From contig CANSWR010000004.1 of assembly GCA_947650795.1 (NCBI GenBank), positions 1 through 56,229 of the forward strand: DNA of 56,229 nt. The letters are read 5' to 3'. The notes under the pieces were generated by a model. That model was not told the origin of the DNA. It saw only the letters and a list, made by a program, of their open reading frames with translations, and searched no databases. Positions 19,220-26,763 of the stretch are shown piece after piece (the first letter of the stretch is position 1; the number at the start of each line of letters is the position of its first letter). This DNA is from an uncultured Bacillota bacterium (lineage in GTDB: Bacteria; Bacillota_I; Bacilli_A; RF39; UBA660). Both the position numbers and the translations under genes were made by a program.

Positions 19220-19786
19220 ATGAGAGATTTGTTTGGTAGTACAAAGTACATTGAGTTCGAGGTGTTAGAAACAATTCTTAGTAGTAGTAATGCAGTAAAC
19301 AGTCTTCTAGAATATGAAGACAATAAAAATATTTTTGAAGAAAGGTATACATTTTTAGATTATTTATCTAATCTAGATTCTTATTTGTATGGATTAATGT
19401 TATTACCGCCAGAAGACATAACAAAACTAAAAATATGGATAAATAATTATATAAAATATCTTTATCTACCTCTTATAGAAAAAGATAATTTATTTATAGT
19501 AAAATCAAAAGTTATAAGTGAAATAATAAAAATAAAAAAATATACAACAAGAATAGACAAAAAAATAACTGAAATATGTACTAGCATTTTAGATTTGATT
19601 TTAGTAAATATTAGAAATAAAAAACAAGACCTCGAAATTAAAATACTAAAAGAATTAGAAAATGAAAATATAATAGATTACTTAGTTAATTACTATAACA
19701 TATATGAAGATAAAAAATTTATAAAAGAATTATATCATAATAAGGAAAGTTTATACCATATTAAAGATAAATTTGATTTTCTTTAA
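19220..19786 (+). CDS. Hypothetical protein, 188 aa
   Basis: A soluble, helical, Lys/Ile-rich protein with no recognised motif. The ATG at 19220 (MRDLFGSTKYIE) has AGGGAGC seven nt upstream; the ATG at 19172 lacks a binding site. TATAAT at 19175-19180 may be its -10 box. The downstream stretch to 20035 holds T-rich inverted repeats and the topA promoter but no gene. Confidence 0.65.
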   Translation: MRDLFGSTKYIEFEVLETILSSSNAVNSLLEYEDNKNIFEERYTFLDYLSNLDSYLYGLMLLPPEDITKLKIWINNYIKYLYLPLIEKDNLFIVKSKVISEIIKIKKYTTRIDKKITEICTSILDLILVNIRNKKQDLEIKILKELENENIIDYLVNYYNIYEDKKFIKELYHNKESLYHIKDKFDFL

Positions 19787-19893
19787 TAGAAATAATTTTA
19801 AACTTTCTTTTTTATCAGCACTTTAAAGTTTAATAGAAAATCTTACTTTTATGGTTTAAAGCTTTCTTTTTTGCCAAACTAACGAAAAAACGT

Positions 19894-19923
19894 TTGACTT
19901 AATAAAGTCATATATGTTATACT
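19894..19923 (+). promoter_or_regulatory. topA promoter
   Basis: TTGACT (19894-19899) and TATACT (19918-19923) are spaced 18 nt apart. The resulting leader of ~105 nt is AT-rich without an obvious hairpin. Confidence 0.75.
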
Positions 19924-20035
19924 GACACTAAGTAAAATAAATTTATATTAAAATATGTAAATCTTGAGGTATATATAATTAAGTGATAGAATATATTTTG
20001 AAGTCCTTATATATTATATAAAGAGAAGGTGAAAA

Positions 20036-22066
20036 ATGAAAAATTTAGTAATAGTGGAAAGTCCTAGTAAAAGTAAAACAATTGAAAAATATTTAGGCAA
20101 AGATTTCAAAGTTACATCTAGTAAAGGGCATATTAGAGACTTAACAACAACTGGAAAATATGGACTAGGAGTAGACCTTGAAGATAATTTTAAACCAAGC
20201 TATAAAGCAATCTCTGGAAAAAGTAAATTAATTACAGAGCTTAAAAAAAATGTAGCAGCAAGTGATTATGTAATTCTTGCAACCGACCCTGATCGTGAAG
20301 GAGAAGCAATAAGCTGGCATTTAAAAGACGCACTAAATCTTGAAGAAGAAAAATATGGTAGAGTAGTTTTTAATGAAATAACAGAAAGTGCTATAAAAGA
20401 AGCGTTTAAACATCCTAGAGACATTGATATGGATTTAGTTCATAGCCAAGAAAGTAGAAGAATACTAGATAGAATAATCGGATTTAGACTTAGTAAACTT
20501 ATGCAAAATAAGACAGAAGGAAAAAGTGCAGGAAGAGTACAATCAGTTGCCCTAAAATTAATAGTTGATAGAGAAAGAGAAATAGAAGCATTTACTAGTG
20601 AAGAATATTTTACAATAGAAGCAATATTTAATGACTTTGAAGCAGAACTCACTAAATACAAAACTAAAAAAATAGAAATAAAAACAGAAAAAGAAGCTAA
20701 TGACATATTAGAAAAATTGTCTAATGCCTTTAAAATAGAAAATATAGAAAGCAAAGAGAAGAAAAAGAAAAGTAAACCACCATTTACTACTAGTACATTG
20801 ACTCAAATGGCAAGTAGTCGTCTAGGATTTAGTGCTTCCAAAACCATGCGTTTAGCACAAGGACTTTATGAAGGTAAAACTTTGGAAAGCGAGACAGTCG
20901 GACTAATAAGTTATATGAGAACAGATAGTATAAGATTATCTGATGTATTTGTAAAAGAAGCACAAGGATTTATTGCCGGAAAATATGGCAAAGAATATAT
21001 TGGTTTTGTAAAGCAAAGTAAATCAAAAGAAAATGTACAAGATGCTCATGAAGCTATAAGGCCTACAAGTATTAACAGAACACCAGAAAAAGTTAAACCT
21101 TTTCTTACACCAGATGAATATAAACTTTATAATTTAATTTATGTAAGAGCATTATCTAGTTTAATGTCAGACGCAAAAGTAATGGCGACGACCGTAACAT
21201 TAGATAATAATGATTATAAATTTACTTCAAGTGGACAAATAGGAACATTCGATGGATATCTAAAAGTATATAGCCAATTTGAAGAATCAAATGATAAGAT
21301 ATTGCCAGACTTTAGTACATATAACTCTAATGTACTCGTATCTAAAGAAATTCACAAAACTAGTCATTGGACAACTCCACCAGCAAGATTTAGCGAAGAT
21401 AAACTTATAAAAGAAATGGAAAGTTTGGGAATAGGAAGGCCAAGCACTTATGTTAAAATAATTGAAGTATTAAAAGAAAGAAAATATATAGACATAATAG
21501 AGAAAAAGTTCCATCCAACTACAGTTGGAATAAAAGTAACAGATAAACTACAAGAGTTTTTTAGCTCAATAATAAATGTAGAATATACTAGTGATATGGA
21601 AACTCAATTAGATAAAGTAGCAGATGGAGAAGAAATATGGTATGAACTTCTAAATCAATTTTATAAAGATTTTGAACCTTTAGTTAACGAAGCGTATGAA
21701 GGCATGGAAAAAGAAGCTCCAGAAGAAACAGGAGAGACTTGTCCATTATGTGGCAAACCTTTAGTATATAGGCATGGTAAATATGGCCGTTTTGCAGCTT
21801 GCAGTGGGTATCCTGAATGTAAGTATATTCCAAAAGTAGAAAAAGAAGAATCTGTAATATGTAAATGTCCAAAATGTGAAGAAGGAAATATAATATCTAA
21901 GAAAACAAGAAAAGGAAAAATATTTTTTGGATGTTCAAACTATCCAAAATGTAATTATGCTCTATGGGATAAACCAACTGGGGAATTATGTCCTAATTGT
22001 AAAGGACTCCTAGTCGAAAAGAAAGATGAAGTATTTTGTCCAGAATGTAAAGAAAAAAATAAATAA
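20036..22066 (+). CDS. topA: DNA topoisomerase I (type IA)
   Basis: Relaxes negative supercoils; 676 aa. The toprim start is VIVESPSKSKTIEKYLG, with SSKGHIRDL and DPDREGEAISWHL. The catalytic Tyr lies in GLISYMRTDSIRL. Three C-terminal four-Cys zinc fingers follow (CPLCGKP.., CPKCEEGN.., CPNCKGLL..). AGAAGGTGA precedes the ATG. Confidence 0.98.
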   Translation: MKNLVIVESPSKSKTIEKYLGKDFKVTSSKGHIRDLTTTGKYGLGVDLEDNFKPSYKAISGKSKLITELKKNVAASDYVILATDPDREGEAISWHLKDALNLEEEKYGRVVFNEITESAIKEAFKHPRDIDMDLVHSQESRRILDRIIGFRLSKLMQNKTEGKSAGRVQSVALKLIVDREREIEAFTSEEYFTIEAIFNDFEAELTKYKTKKIEIKTEKEANDILEKLSNAFKIENIESKEKKKKSKPPFTTSTLTQMASSRLGFSASKTMRLAQGLYEGKTLESETVGLISYMRTDSIRLSDVFVKEAQGFIAGKYGKEYIGFVKQSKSKENVQDAHEAIRPTSINRTPEKVKPFLTPDEYKLYNLIYVRALSSLMSDAKVMATTVTLDNNDYKFTSSGQIGTFDGYLKVYSQFEESNDKILPDFSTYNSNVLVSKEIHKTSHWTTPPARFSEDKLIKEMESLGIGRPSTYVKIIEVLKERKYIDIIEKKFHPTTVGIKVTDKLQEFFSSIINVEYTSDMETQLDKVADGEEIWYELLNQFYKDFEPLVNEAYEGMEKEAPEETGETCPLCGKPLVYRHGKYGRFAACSGYPECKYIPKVEKEESVICKCPKCEEGNIISKKTRKGKIFFGCSNYPKCNYALWDKPTGELCPNCKGLLVEKKDEVFCPECKEKNK

Positions 22067-22117
22067 TATCAATGTTTATGAAAAGAATAATTAATCTATA
22101 AACAAAATATAATTAAT

Positions 22118-22149
22118 AAAGAAATTAACAAAACAGTTTAATTTCTTTT
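22118..22149 (+). terminator. topA terminator
   Basis: AAAGAAATTAA and TTAATTTCTTT form an 11-bp stem around a 9-nt loop. The U-tract is short. Confidence 0.65.
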
Positions 22150-22199
22150 AAATTTGTAGTAAAATAATATATATAATTAATTTAAGTGGGGTGAAAACG

Positions 22200-22679
22200 A
22201 TGAAATTAAATAAAAAAGGATGGGGATTTTTAGAATTTTTCTTTTTCTTATTCATCTTTATAATATGTTTAATCGGAGCATTTGAAGGACTAAAGAAATT
22301 AGGATTGATGGATGATAATAATCAATTTATAAATAACAATGGTTTTAGCACAAATAATAACTCTAACAATAGTAACAACAATAATAAAGAAGAAAAGCCT
22401 ATAATATCATATCCTTCATTAGAAGAAAAATTAGTCAAAGCAGCAAAAAAATATATAACTGAATACTATAATAACAATCTAGGTTTAGATACTCTTAATA
22501 TAAGAGCAAGTCAGCTAAAAACAAGCGGACATTTAGATAAACTACAAGATACAAAAGAAAGAGAATGCTCTGGATATGTTTCAGTATATGTTGATGGAGA
22601 TGGAAATATTATTTATAAGCCATACTTAAAATGTAAAGACTATGAGACTAATGGTTATGAATCAAGAAAGGATGACTGA
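22200..22679 (+). CDS. Prepilin-like membrane protein, 159 aa
   Basis: The N-terminus MKLNKKGWGFLEFFFFLFIF fits a class III (type IV prepilin) signal: a short basic leader, Gly, then W1-G2-F3-L4-E5 and a hydrophobic helix, with Glu at the diagnostic position +5. An Asn/Ser-rich linker and a small domain follow (LVKAAKKYITEYY, ASQLKTSGHLDKLQD, CSGYVSVY). A start at ATG 22200 fits GGGGTG upstream. The stop overlaps the next gene (TGATG), so the two are translationally coupled. No prepilin peptidase or assembly ATPase is in the window, so pilin status is inference. Confidence 0.7.
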   Translation: MKLNKKGWGFLEFFFFLFIFIICLIGAFEGLKKLGLMDDNNQFINNNGFSTNNNSNNSNNNNKEEKPIISYPSLEEKLVKAAKKYITEYYNNNLGLDTLNIRASQLKTSGHLDKLQDTKERECSGYVSVYVDGDGNIIYKPYLKCKDYETNGYESRKDD

Positions 22680-23005
22680 TGAGTAATAAACTTATAATGA
22701 TATGGGGGACAATTATAATACTTTTGGTTGGAACAATATATTTTATAGGTGTAAAATATGAAGAAGAATTAAAATACATTTCTTTAAAAAATGAATTAAA
22801 AGAATCAGTAAAAGAATATATTGCTGATAAAAAACCTAAATATCCTTTAAAAATAACTACAGAAGAATTAGAAGAAGAAGGGTACATAAACGAACTAAAA
22901 ATAGAAGATAAAATATGTGCAGCTGATATAAAAGTAGAAAAAACTTTCTTATTTCGTGATTATAATATAGAATTTACTTGTTTAAAAGTAGAAGAAGAGG
23001 CCTAA
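22679..23005 (+). CDS. Small membrane protein coupled to the pilin-like gene, 108 aa
   Basis: One N-terminal TM helix (LIMIWGTIIILLVGTIYFIG) is followed by a small acidic domain with KNELKESVKEYI, EELEEEGYINELK and two Cys. The layout parallels the C-terminal domain of the upstream protein: an amphipathic helix, a G-Y/H-I/L-x-x-L turn, then a Cys. The two are probably paralogous and may interact. It lacks the Gly-x4-Glu prepilin motif. Its ATG overlaps the upstream stop codon. Confidence 0.65.
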   Translation: MSNKLIMIWGTIIILLVGTIYFIGVKYEEELKYISLKNELKESVKEYIADKKPKYPLKITTEELEEEGYINELKIEDKICAADIKVEKTFLFRDYNIEFTCLKVEEEA

Positions 23006-23016
23006 AAGCCTTTTTA
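22996..23016 (+). terminator. Short terminator before rsmE
   Basis: AGGC(C)..(A)GCCT hairpin with a small loop, followed by TTTTTATTT. It overlaps the end of the upstream gene. Confidence 0.6.
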
Positions 23017-23017
23017 T

Positions 23018-23046
23018 TTGCTTTACAAGAATATAAATGATATAAT
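23018..23046 (+). promoter_or_regulatory. rsmE promoter
   Basis: TTGCTT (23018-23023), a 17-nt spacer and TATAAT (23041-23046). The -10 box ends only 6 nt before the ATG, which predicts an essentially leaderless transcript. Confidence 0.6.
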
Positions 23047-23052
23047 TACAAT

Positions 23053-23757
23053 ATGCAACAGTATTTTAGTAAAAATAGAAATGGTGAGATATTAGAATTA
23101 AATGAATCTGATAAACACCACATAAAAAATGTAATGAGAATGAACATTGGGGATAAAATAATAGTAGTATATGATAAAATAGCATATTCATGTAAATTAG
23201 ATAAAGACTACTGCCATGCTATTATTGAAAATGTATACAAAAAAGATACAGAAAAAATATACGTAAAAGCATATATTCCAGTACTTACAGAAGAGAAGAT
23301 GAGTTTTATTATAGAAAAAGGAACAGAAATGGGAGTAAGCGAGTTTACTCCAATAAAATTTAATCATTCAAAATTTACAATTAGTAAAGAAAAAGAAAAT
23401 AAAAAAATAGAAAGATGGACAAAAATAGCAAAAGAAGCAAGTGAACAATCTAGAAGACTAATAATTCCTAAAATTAACAATATTACCACAGTTGACAAAA
23501 TAGAAAGTGTAGATGGTGTAAATATATTGTGCTCTCTTGACGAAAATAATGTAAAAGAGATAAAGAATGTGTTAAACGAAAAAAGTATATGTGATAAAAT
23601 AACTATAGTATTCGGACCAGAAGGTGGAATATCAAATAGTGAAGAAAGTTTAATCGAAAGTAGAGATTTTATCAAAACTTCACTAGGTAAAAATGTTTTG
23701 AGGACAGAAACAGTTATTATTAATGTCTGTTCCATTATAAATTATTTGAATGGGTGA
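23053..23757 (+). CDS. rsmE: 16S rRNA m3U1498 methyltransferase
   Basis: SPOUT-class methyltransferase acting on U1498 in the 30S decoding region; 234 aa. The start MQQYFSKN, HHIKNVMRMNIGD and the SAM-binding knot FGPEGGISNSEE followed by RTETVIINV are family hallmarks. No Shine-Dalgarno sequence precedes the ATG and the promoter abuts it. The stop overlaps the start region of the next gene. Confidence 0.92.
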   Translation: MQQYFSKNRNGEILELNESDKHHIKNVMRMNIGDKIIVVYDKIAYSCKLDKDYCHAIIENVYKKDTEKIYVKAYIPVLTEEKMSFIIEKGTEMGVSEFTPIKFNHSKFTISKEKENKKIERWTKIAKEASEQSRRLIIPKINNITTVDKIESVDGVNILCSLDENNVKEIKNVLNEKSICDKITIVFGPEGGISNSEESLIESRDFIKTSLGKNVLRTETVIINVCSIINYLNG

Positions 23758-23761
23758 GATT

Positions 23762-24847
23762 ATGAGAGATAGTATTAACAATTTTATAGATCTTTTAGTA
23801 AAAGGAGATTCTTTCTTAATATTCCTAGTTATAATGTTAGTTATAATTATAGGTGTAATAGTTTGCTTAGTAAGACTTCAAATTGGAGATAGAGATTATT
23901 ATGATGAAGAAGAAGAAACAGAAGATGTAGAAAGTATAAAAGAAGTTACAGAAGACTTAGTTCCAACAACTACAAGAAAAAGAGAACCTATAACACCAGA
24001 GTTTGCCAAATTCGTAGCGCCTGAACAAGAAGACATCGCTCCAAGAATATCATTAAAAGATAAAATGAGAGAATACGAAGCGAAAAGCGAAACGATTTTA
24101 GAGGAAGAAAAAAGTATAAAAGAACAAGTTGAAGAACAAGAAGAAATTTTAAGCAAAAATACGTATGAACTACCAAATAAAAGAGTAGTCGAACAATCAA
24201 GATTTAACTTTGACGCAGACTTTGAAAAAGAAGTAGAAGAAGCTATTGAAGAAGAAGAAAAAAACGAAACACTTGTACCAACTTCTACATATAGCTATGA
24301 AGAAACTAGTGACAAAGTAGATGATTTAGTAAGAAGTAGTTTTGACTTAGAAAATAGTATAAGTAAAATAAGTAATGAAGAAATAGAAGAAGAAATCTCT
24401 TATAATAATCTTCAAAGTCCACTTGAATTTAATGGATACACAAAAGAAGATTTCAAACCAGTAAATAAAATAGAAATAGAAAAAGAAGAAATAGATGAAT
24501 ATACTGACTACGAAAGGGAACAAGAAGAACAAGCGATTATAAGTGCTAGAGAATTAGAAAACAAAATAAATACAATGAAAGAAACAGGAGAATTTGAACA
24601 ACATCAAGAAGAATTAAGAAAGTACGAACAAGAATTAGAAAATAAAGCCATAATTAGTTATGATGAGTTATTAAGCCGCGCTAGTGATGGAATAGTTAGT
24701 TATGAAAGTGAAGAAAAACTAGGGGGAATATCTATTGGCAAAGTTGATACTAAACAAATCGAAACAGTTAGAGAAACTAATGAAAAGCCTTATTATAAAG
24801 AAGAGGCATTCTTAGAAGCAATGAAGGAGTTCAGACGAGCATTATGA
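23762..24847 (+). CDS. Membrane-anchored protein with a long acidic coiled-coil tail, 361 aa
   Basis: A TM helix (FLIFLVIMLVIIIGVIVCLV) near residues 18-38 is followed by ~320 residues very rich in Glu, Asp, Lys and Gln (EEEKSIKEQVEEQEEIL and similar), likely cytoplasmic and partly coiled coil. The ATG at 23762 is preferred because GGGTGAG lies just upstream; 23750 is also in frame but lacks a site. It overlaps mtaB at its 3' end. No known family is recognised. The architecture, short N-terminus, one TM and extended tail, recalls membrane organisers of cell division (inference). Confidence 0.75.
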   Translation: MRDSINNFIDLLVKGDSFLIFLVIMLVIIIGVIVCLVRLQIGDRDYYDEEEETEDVESIKEVTEDLVPTTTRKREPITPEFAKFVAPEQEDIAPRISLKDKMREYEAKSETILEEEKSIKEQVEEQEEILSKNTYELPNKRVVEQSRFNFDADFEKEVEEAIEEEEKNETLVPTSTYSYEETSDKVDDLVRSSFDLENSISKISNEEIEEEISYNNLQSPLEFNGYTKEDFKPVNKIEIEKEEIDEYTDYEREQEEQAIISARELENKINTMKETGEFEQHQEELRKYEQELENKAIISYDELLSRASDGIVSYESEEKLGGISIGKVDTKQIETVRETNEKPYYKEEAFLEAMKEFRRAL

Positions 24848-26109
24848 TGAGTTTTTGTATCAAAACACTAGGTTGTAAAGTAAATACATATGAAAGTGAA
24901 TATATCCATAGCCTTTTCGTTAAGAAAGGGTTTTTATGGAGTGAAGAAAATGCTGATATTTACATAATAAATACTTGCACAGTAACTAATATGAGTGATA
25001 GAAAAAGTAGACAAATAATAAATAGTATAAGAGAGTCAAATCCTAAAAGTATAATTATAGTCTGTGGATGTTACTCTCAAAACGCTTATCAAACAGAAAA
25101 ATTAAATAACATTGACGCAGACATAATAATAGGCAATAAAGATAAAAGTAAAATAATTGAATATTTAGACGAGTATTTAAAGCATAAAAATAAAATATCA
25201 AAATTTTACAATTTAAAAAATACAGAATTTGAAAACATGGAAATAAGTAGTAAAGAAAATAGAACAAGAGCATTTGTAAAAATTGAAGATGGTTGTAACA
25301 ATTTTTGTACTTATTGTATAATTCCATATGTAAGAGGAAATGTTAGAAGCAAAGAATTTGAAAGTATAATAAAAGAAGTTACTGCTTTAGTAACAAATGG
25401 TCACAAAGAAATTGTGTTAACAGGAATACATACAGGAGCATATAATGATGGAACGCATGACTTCGCAGATCTTTTAGAAGAATTAATAAAAACACCTAAT
25501 CTTTTAAGACTTAGAATATCTTCTATAGAAATAAATGAATTAAATAACCGTGTATTAGAAATAATAAAAAATAGCAAAATTTTGGTCCCTCATCTTCATG
25601 TACCATTACAATCAGGTAGTGAAGAAATATTAAAACAAATGAATAGAAAATATAATAAAGCGTTTTTTAAAGAGAAAATAAACTATATAAGAAGTATAAA
25701 AGATGATATAAGTTTTACAACAGATGTAATCGTAGGATTTCCTGGAGAAACAGAAGAAATGCATAAAGAAAGTCTTGAATTTATAGAATCTATTGGTTTT
25801 ACAAAGGTTCATGTTTTCCCTTATTCAGATAGAGATGGAACAGTAGCTAGTAAAATGACAAATAAAGTAGATGGAAACATAAAAAAAAGAAGAGTACATG
25901 AACTCTTAGAACTCTCAAAAAAATTAGAAAATAATTTTTACAAAAGTTACTATAACAAAACCATGGAAGTATTAATTGAAGAAGAAAAGAATGGTTACTT
26001 TACAGGGCATACTTCTAATTTTATAAAAGTAAGTATCCAAGGTAATTATAATATAAACAAAATATATAATATATTACTTACAGAAGAAAATATAGTAAAG
26101 TCAAAATAA
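24844..26109 (+). CDS. mtaB: tRNA (t6A37-C2) methylthiotransferase MtaB
   Basis: Radical-SAM enzyme converting t6A37 to ms2t6A37 in tRNA. The N-terminal UPF0004 domain holds three cluster Cys (TLGCKVN, NTCTVTN, CGCYSQ). The radical-SAM CxxxCxxC motif is in GCNNFCTYCIIPYVRG. VGFPGETEE and a compact C-terminal TRAM-like region follow. At 421 aa it is slightly short for the family. The start is ATG 24844 or 24847, overlapping the upstream stop, so it is coupled to the acidic-tail gene. Confidence 0.93.
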   Translation: MMSFCIKTLGCKVNTYESEYIHSLFVKKGFLWSEENADIYIINTCTVTNMSDRKSRQIINSIRESNPKSIIIVCGCYSQNAYQTEKLNNIDADIIIGNKDKSKIIEYLDEYLKHKNKISKFYNLKNTEFENMEISSKENRTRAFVKIEDGCNNFCTYCIIPYVRGNVRSKEFESIIKEVTALVTNGHKEIVLTGIHTGAYNDGTHDFADLLEELIKTPNLLRLRISSIEINELNNRVLEIIKNSKILVPHLHVPLQSGSEEILKQMNRKYNKAFFKEKINYIRSIKDDISFTTDVIVGFPGETEEMHKESLEFIESIGFTKVHVFPYSDRDGTVASKMTNKVDGNIKKRRVHELLELSKKLENNFYKSYYNKTMEVLIEEEKNGYFTGHTSNFIKVSIQGNYNINKIYNILLTEENIVKSK

Positions 26110-26144
26110 AACCGGTATTGCTAGTACCAGTAACAATTGATATC

Positions 26145-26173
26145 TTGAAAAACAAAAAAGTTTATGCTAGAAT
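26145..26173 (+). promoter_or_regulatory. Promoter of a candidate small RNA
   Basis: TTGAAA (26145-26150), a 17-nt spacer and TAGAAT (26168-26173) with an extended -10 TGC. Transcription should begin near 26180. Confidence 0.7.
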
Positions 26174-26179
26174 ATAAAT

Positions 26180-26285
26180 AGATGAAGGAAACTTCATAAA
26201 AAAGGAACACTTAAACTTTTTCGTTGAGTGTACCTGTAAGGTTTTGAAATATGTCTAACTGTTATAAGTTAGGCGTTTTTTATTT
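26180..26285 (+). ncRNA. Candidate structured small RNA (~105 nt)
   Basis: Immediately at the predicted 5' end, ATGAAG-GAAA-CTTCAT (26182-26197) forms a GNRA-capped hairpin. A second imperfect hairpin spans 26204-26234 (GG..ACACTT.../GTTGAGTGT..CC). The RNA ends in the terminator GTCTAACT / AGTTAGGC plus GTTTTTT (26253-26281). No start codon with a ribosome binding site lies inside. It does not match SRP RNA, 6S, RNase P, or riboswitch consensus sequences that I know. Confidence 0.6.
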
Positions 26286-26364
26286 ATAAAATTTTGTAAA
26301 TAATTACTAGGAGAAAAAATACAATAAGTATTAAAAACATAATCAAGAAGTCCTTTTTGCTCAT
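26284..26364 (-). CDS. 26-aa single-TM peptide
   Basis: The minus strand reads MSKKDFLIMFLILIVFFLLV and six more residues ending KIL: a basic start and one hydrophobic helix. GGATGGTGAT precedes the ATG at 26364, and a strong promoter lies 60-90 nt upstream, so this is unlikely to be chance. It converges on the candidate RNA and ends in its terminator. The function is unknown. Small toxin, transporter-associated peptide or assembly factor are all possible. Confidence 0.65.
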   Translation of the reverse strand: MSKKDFLIMFLILIVFFLLVIIYKIL

Positions 26365-26425
26365 TGTATCACCATCCTTTATAGAAAACTGACACACTCT
26401 AACTTTATAAGTATTCCTTATCATA

Positions 26426-26455
26426 ATTATAAACCATTAAGCATAACGAAGTCAA
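26426..26455 (-). promoter_or_regulatory. Minus-strand promoter of the 26-aa peptide
   Basis: Read on the minus strand, TTGACT (26455-26450) and TATAAT (26431-26426) are spaced 18 nt apart, giving a ~55-nt leader. Confidence 0.7.
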
Positions 26456-26507
26456 ATGAAAAACGGCAAAACATTTGCTGGTCATTAGAATACCTATAGA
26501 AACAAAC

Positions 26508-26536
26508 TTGACAAAATAATTTAAAAAGCCTATAAT
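26508..26536 (+). promoter_or_regulatory. aspS promoter
   Basis: Perfect TTGACA (26508-26513), 17-nt spacer and TATAAT (26531-26536). Confidence 0.9.
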
Positions 26537-26542
26537 TAAATC

Positions 26543-26745
26543 ACTACTTGTTTTGAAGAGTAATAAGCCTAGTTTATTTAAAGAGAGTTAGTGTTTGGTG
26601 TAAACTAACAATAAATGCTTATAAAGACACAAAATATAAAAGTAACCGTATTTCTGCGTTAAAGAATAAAGATGTATAGTAAATCTATAAACTAAGGTGG
26701 CACCGCTTCTCAAAAAGAAGTCCTTAGATTATAGATTTTTTATTT
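26543..26745 (+). promoter_or_regulatory. T-box leader controlling aspS
   Basis: The conserved T-box AAGGTGGCACCGC is at 26694-26706. Its UGGC bulge expects a tRNA with discriminator G73, as in tRNA-Asp. Stem I has an AGTA loop-E-like element (26558-26561) and a likely specifier GAC (26626-26628), an Asp codon. A terminator stem (ATCTATAA..CTAAGG with CCTTAG..TTATAGAT, then TTTTTT) ends at ~26742. Uncharged tRNA-Asp should stabilise the antiterminator and turn on aspS. Confidence 0.92.
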
Positions 26746-26763
26746 ACAAGGAGGAGAGATAAA

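Noticed and set aside
19790-19880. T-rich inverted elements (TTAAACTTT...AAAGTTTAA and AAAGCTTTCTTTTTT) before topA
   Set aside because: The loop is long and pairing weak; in AT-rich DNA this is not distinguishable from chance or an eroded terminator.
26105-26135. Small hairpin ACCGGTA...TACC after mtaB as a terminator
   Set aside because: Only four or five pairs form and no U-tract follows.
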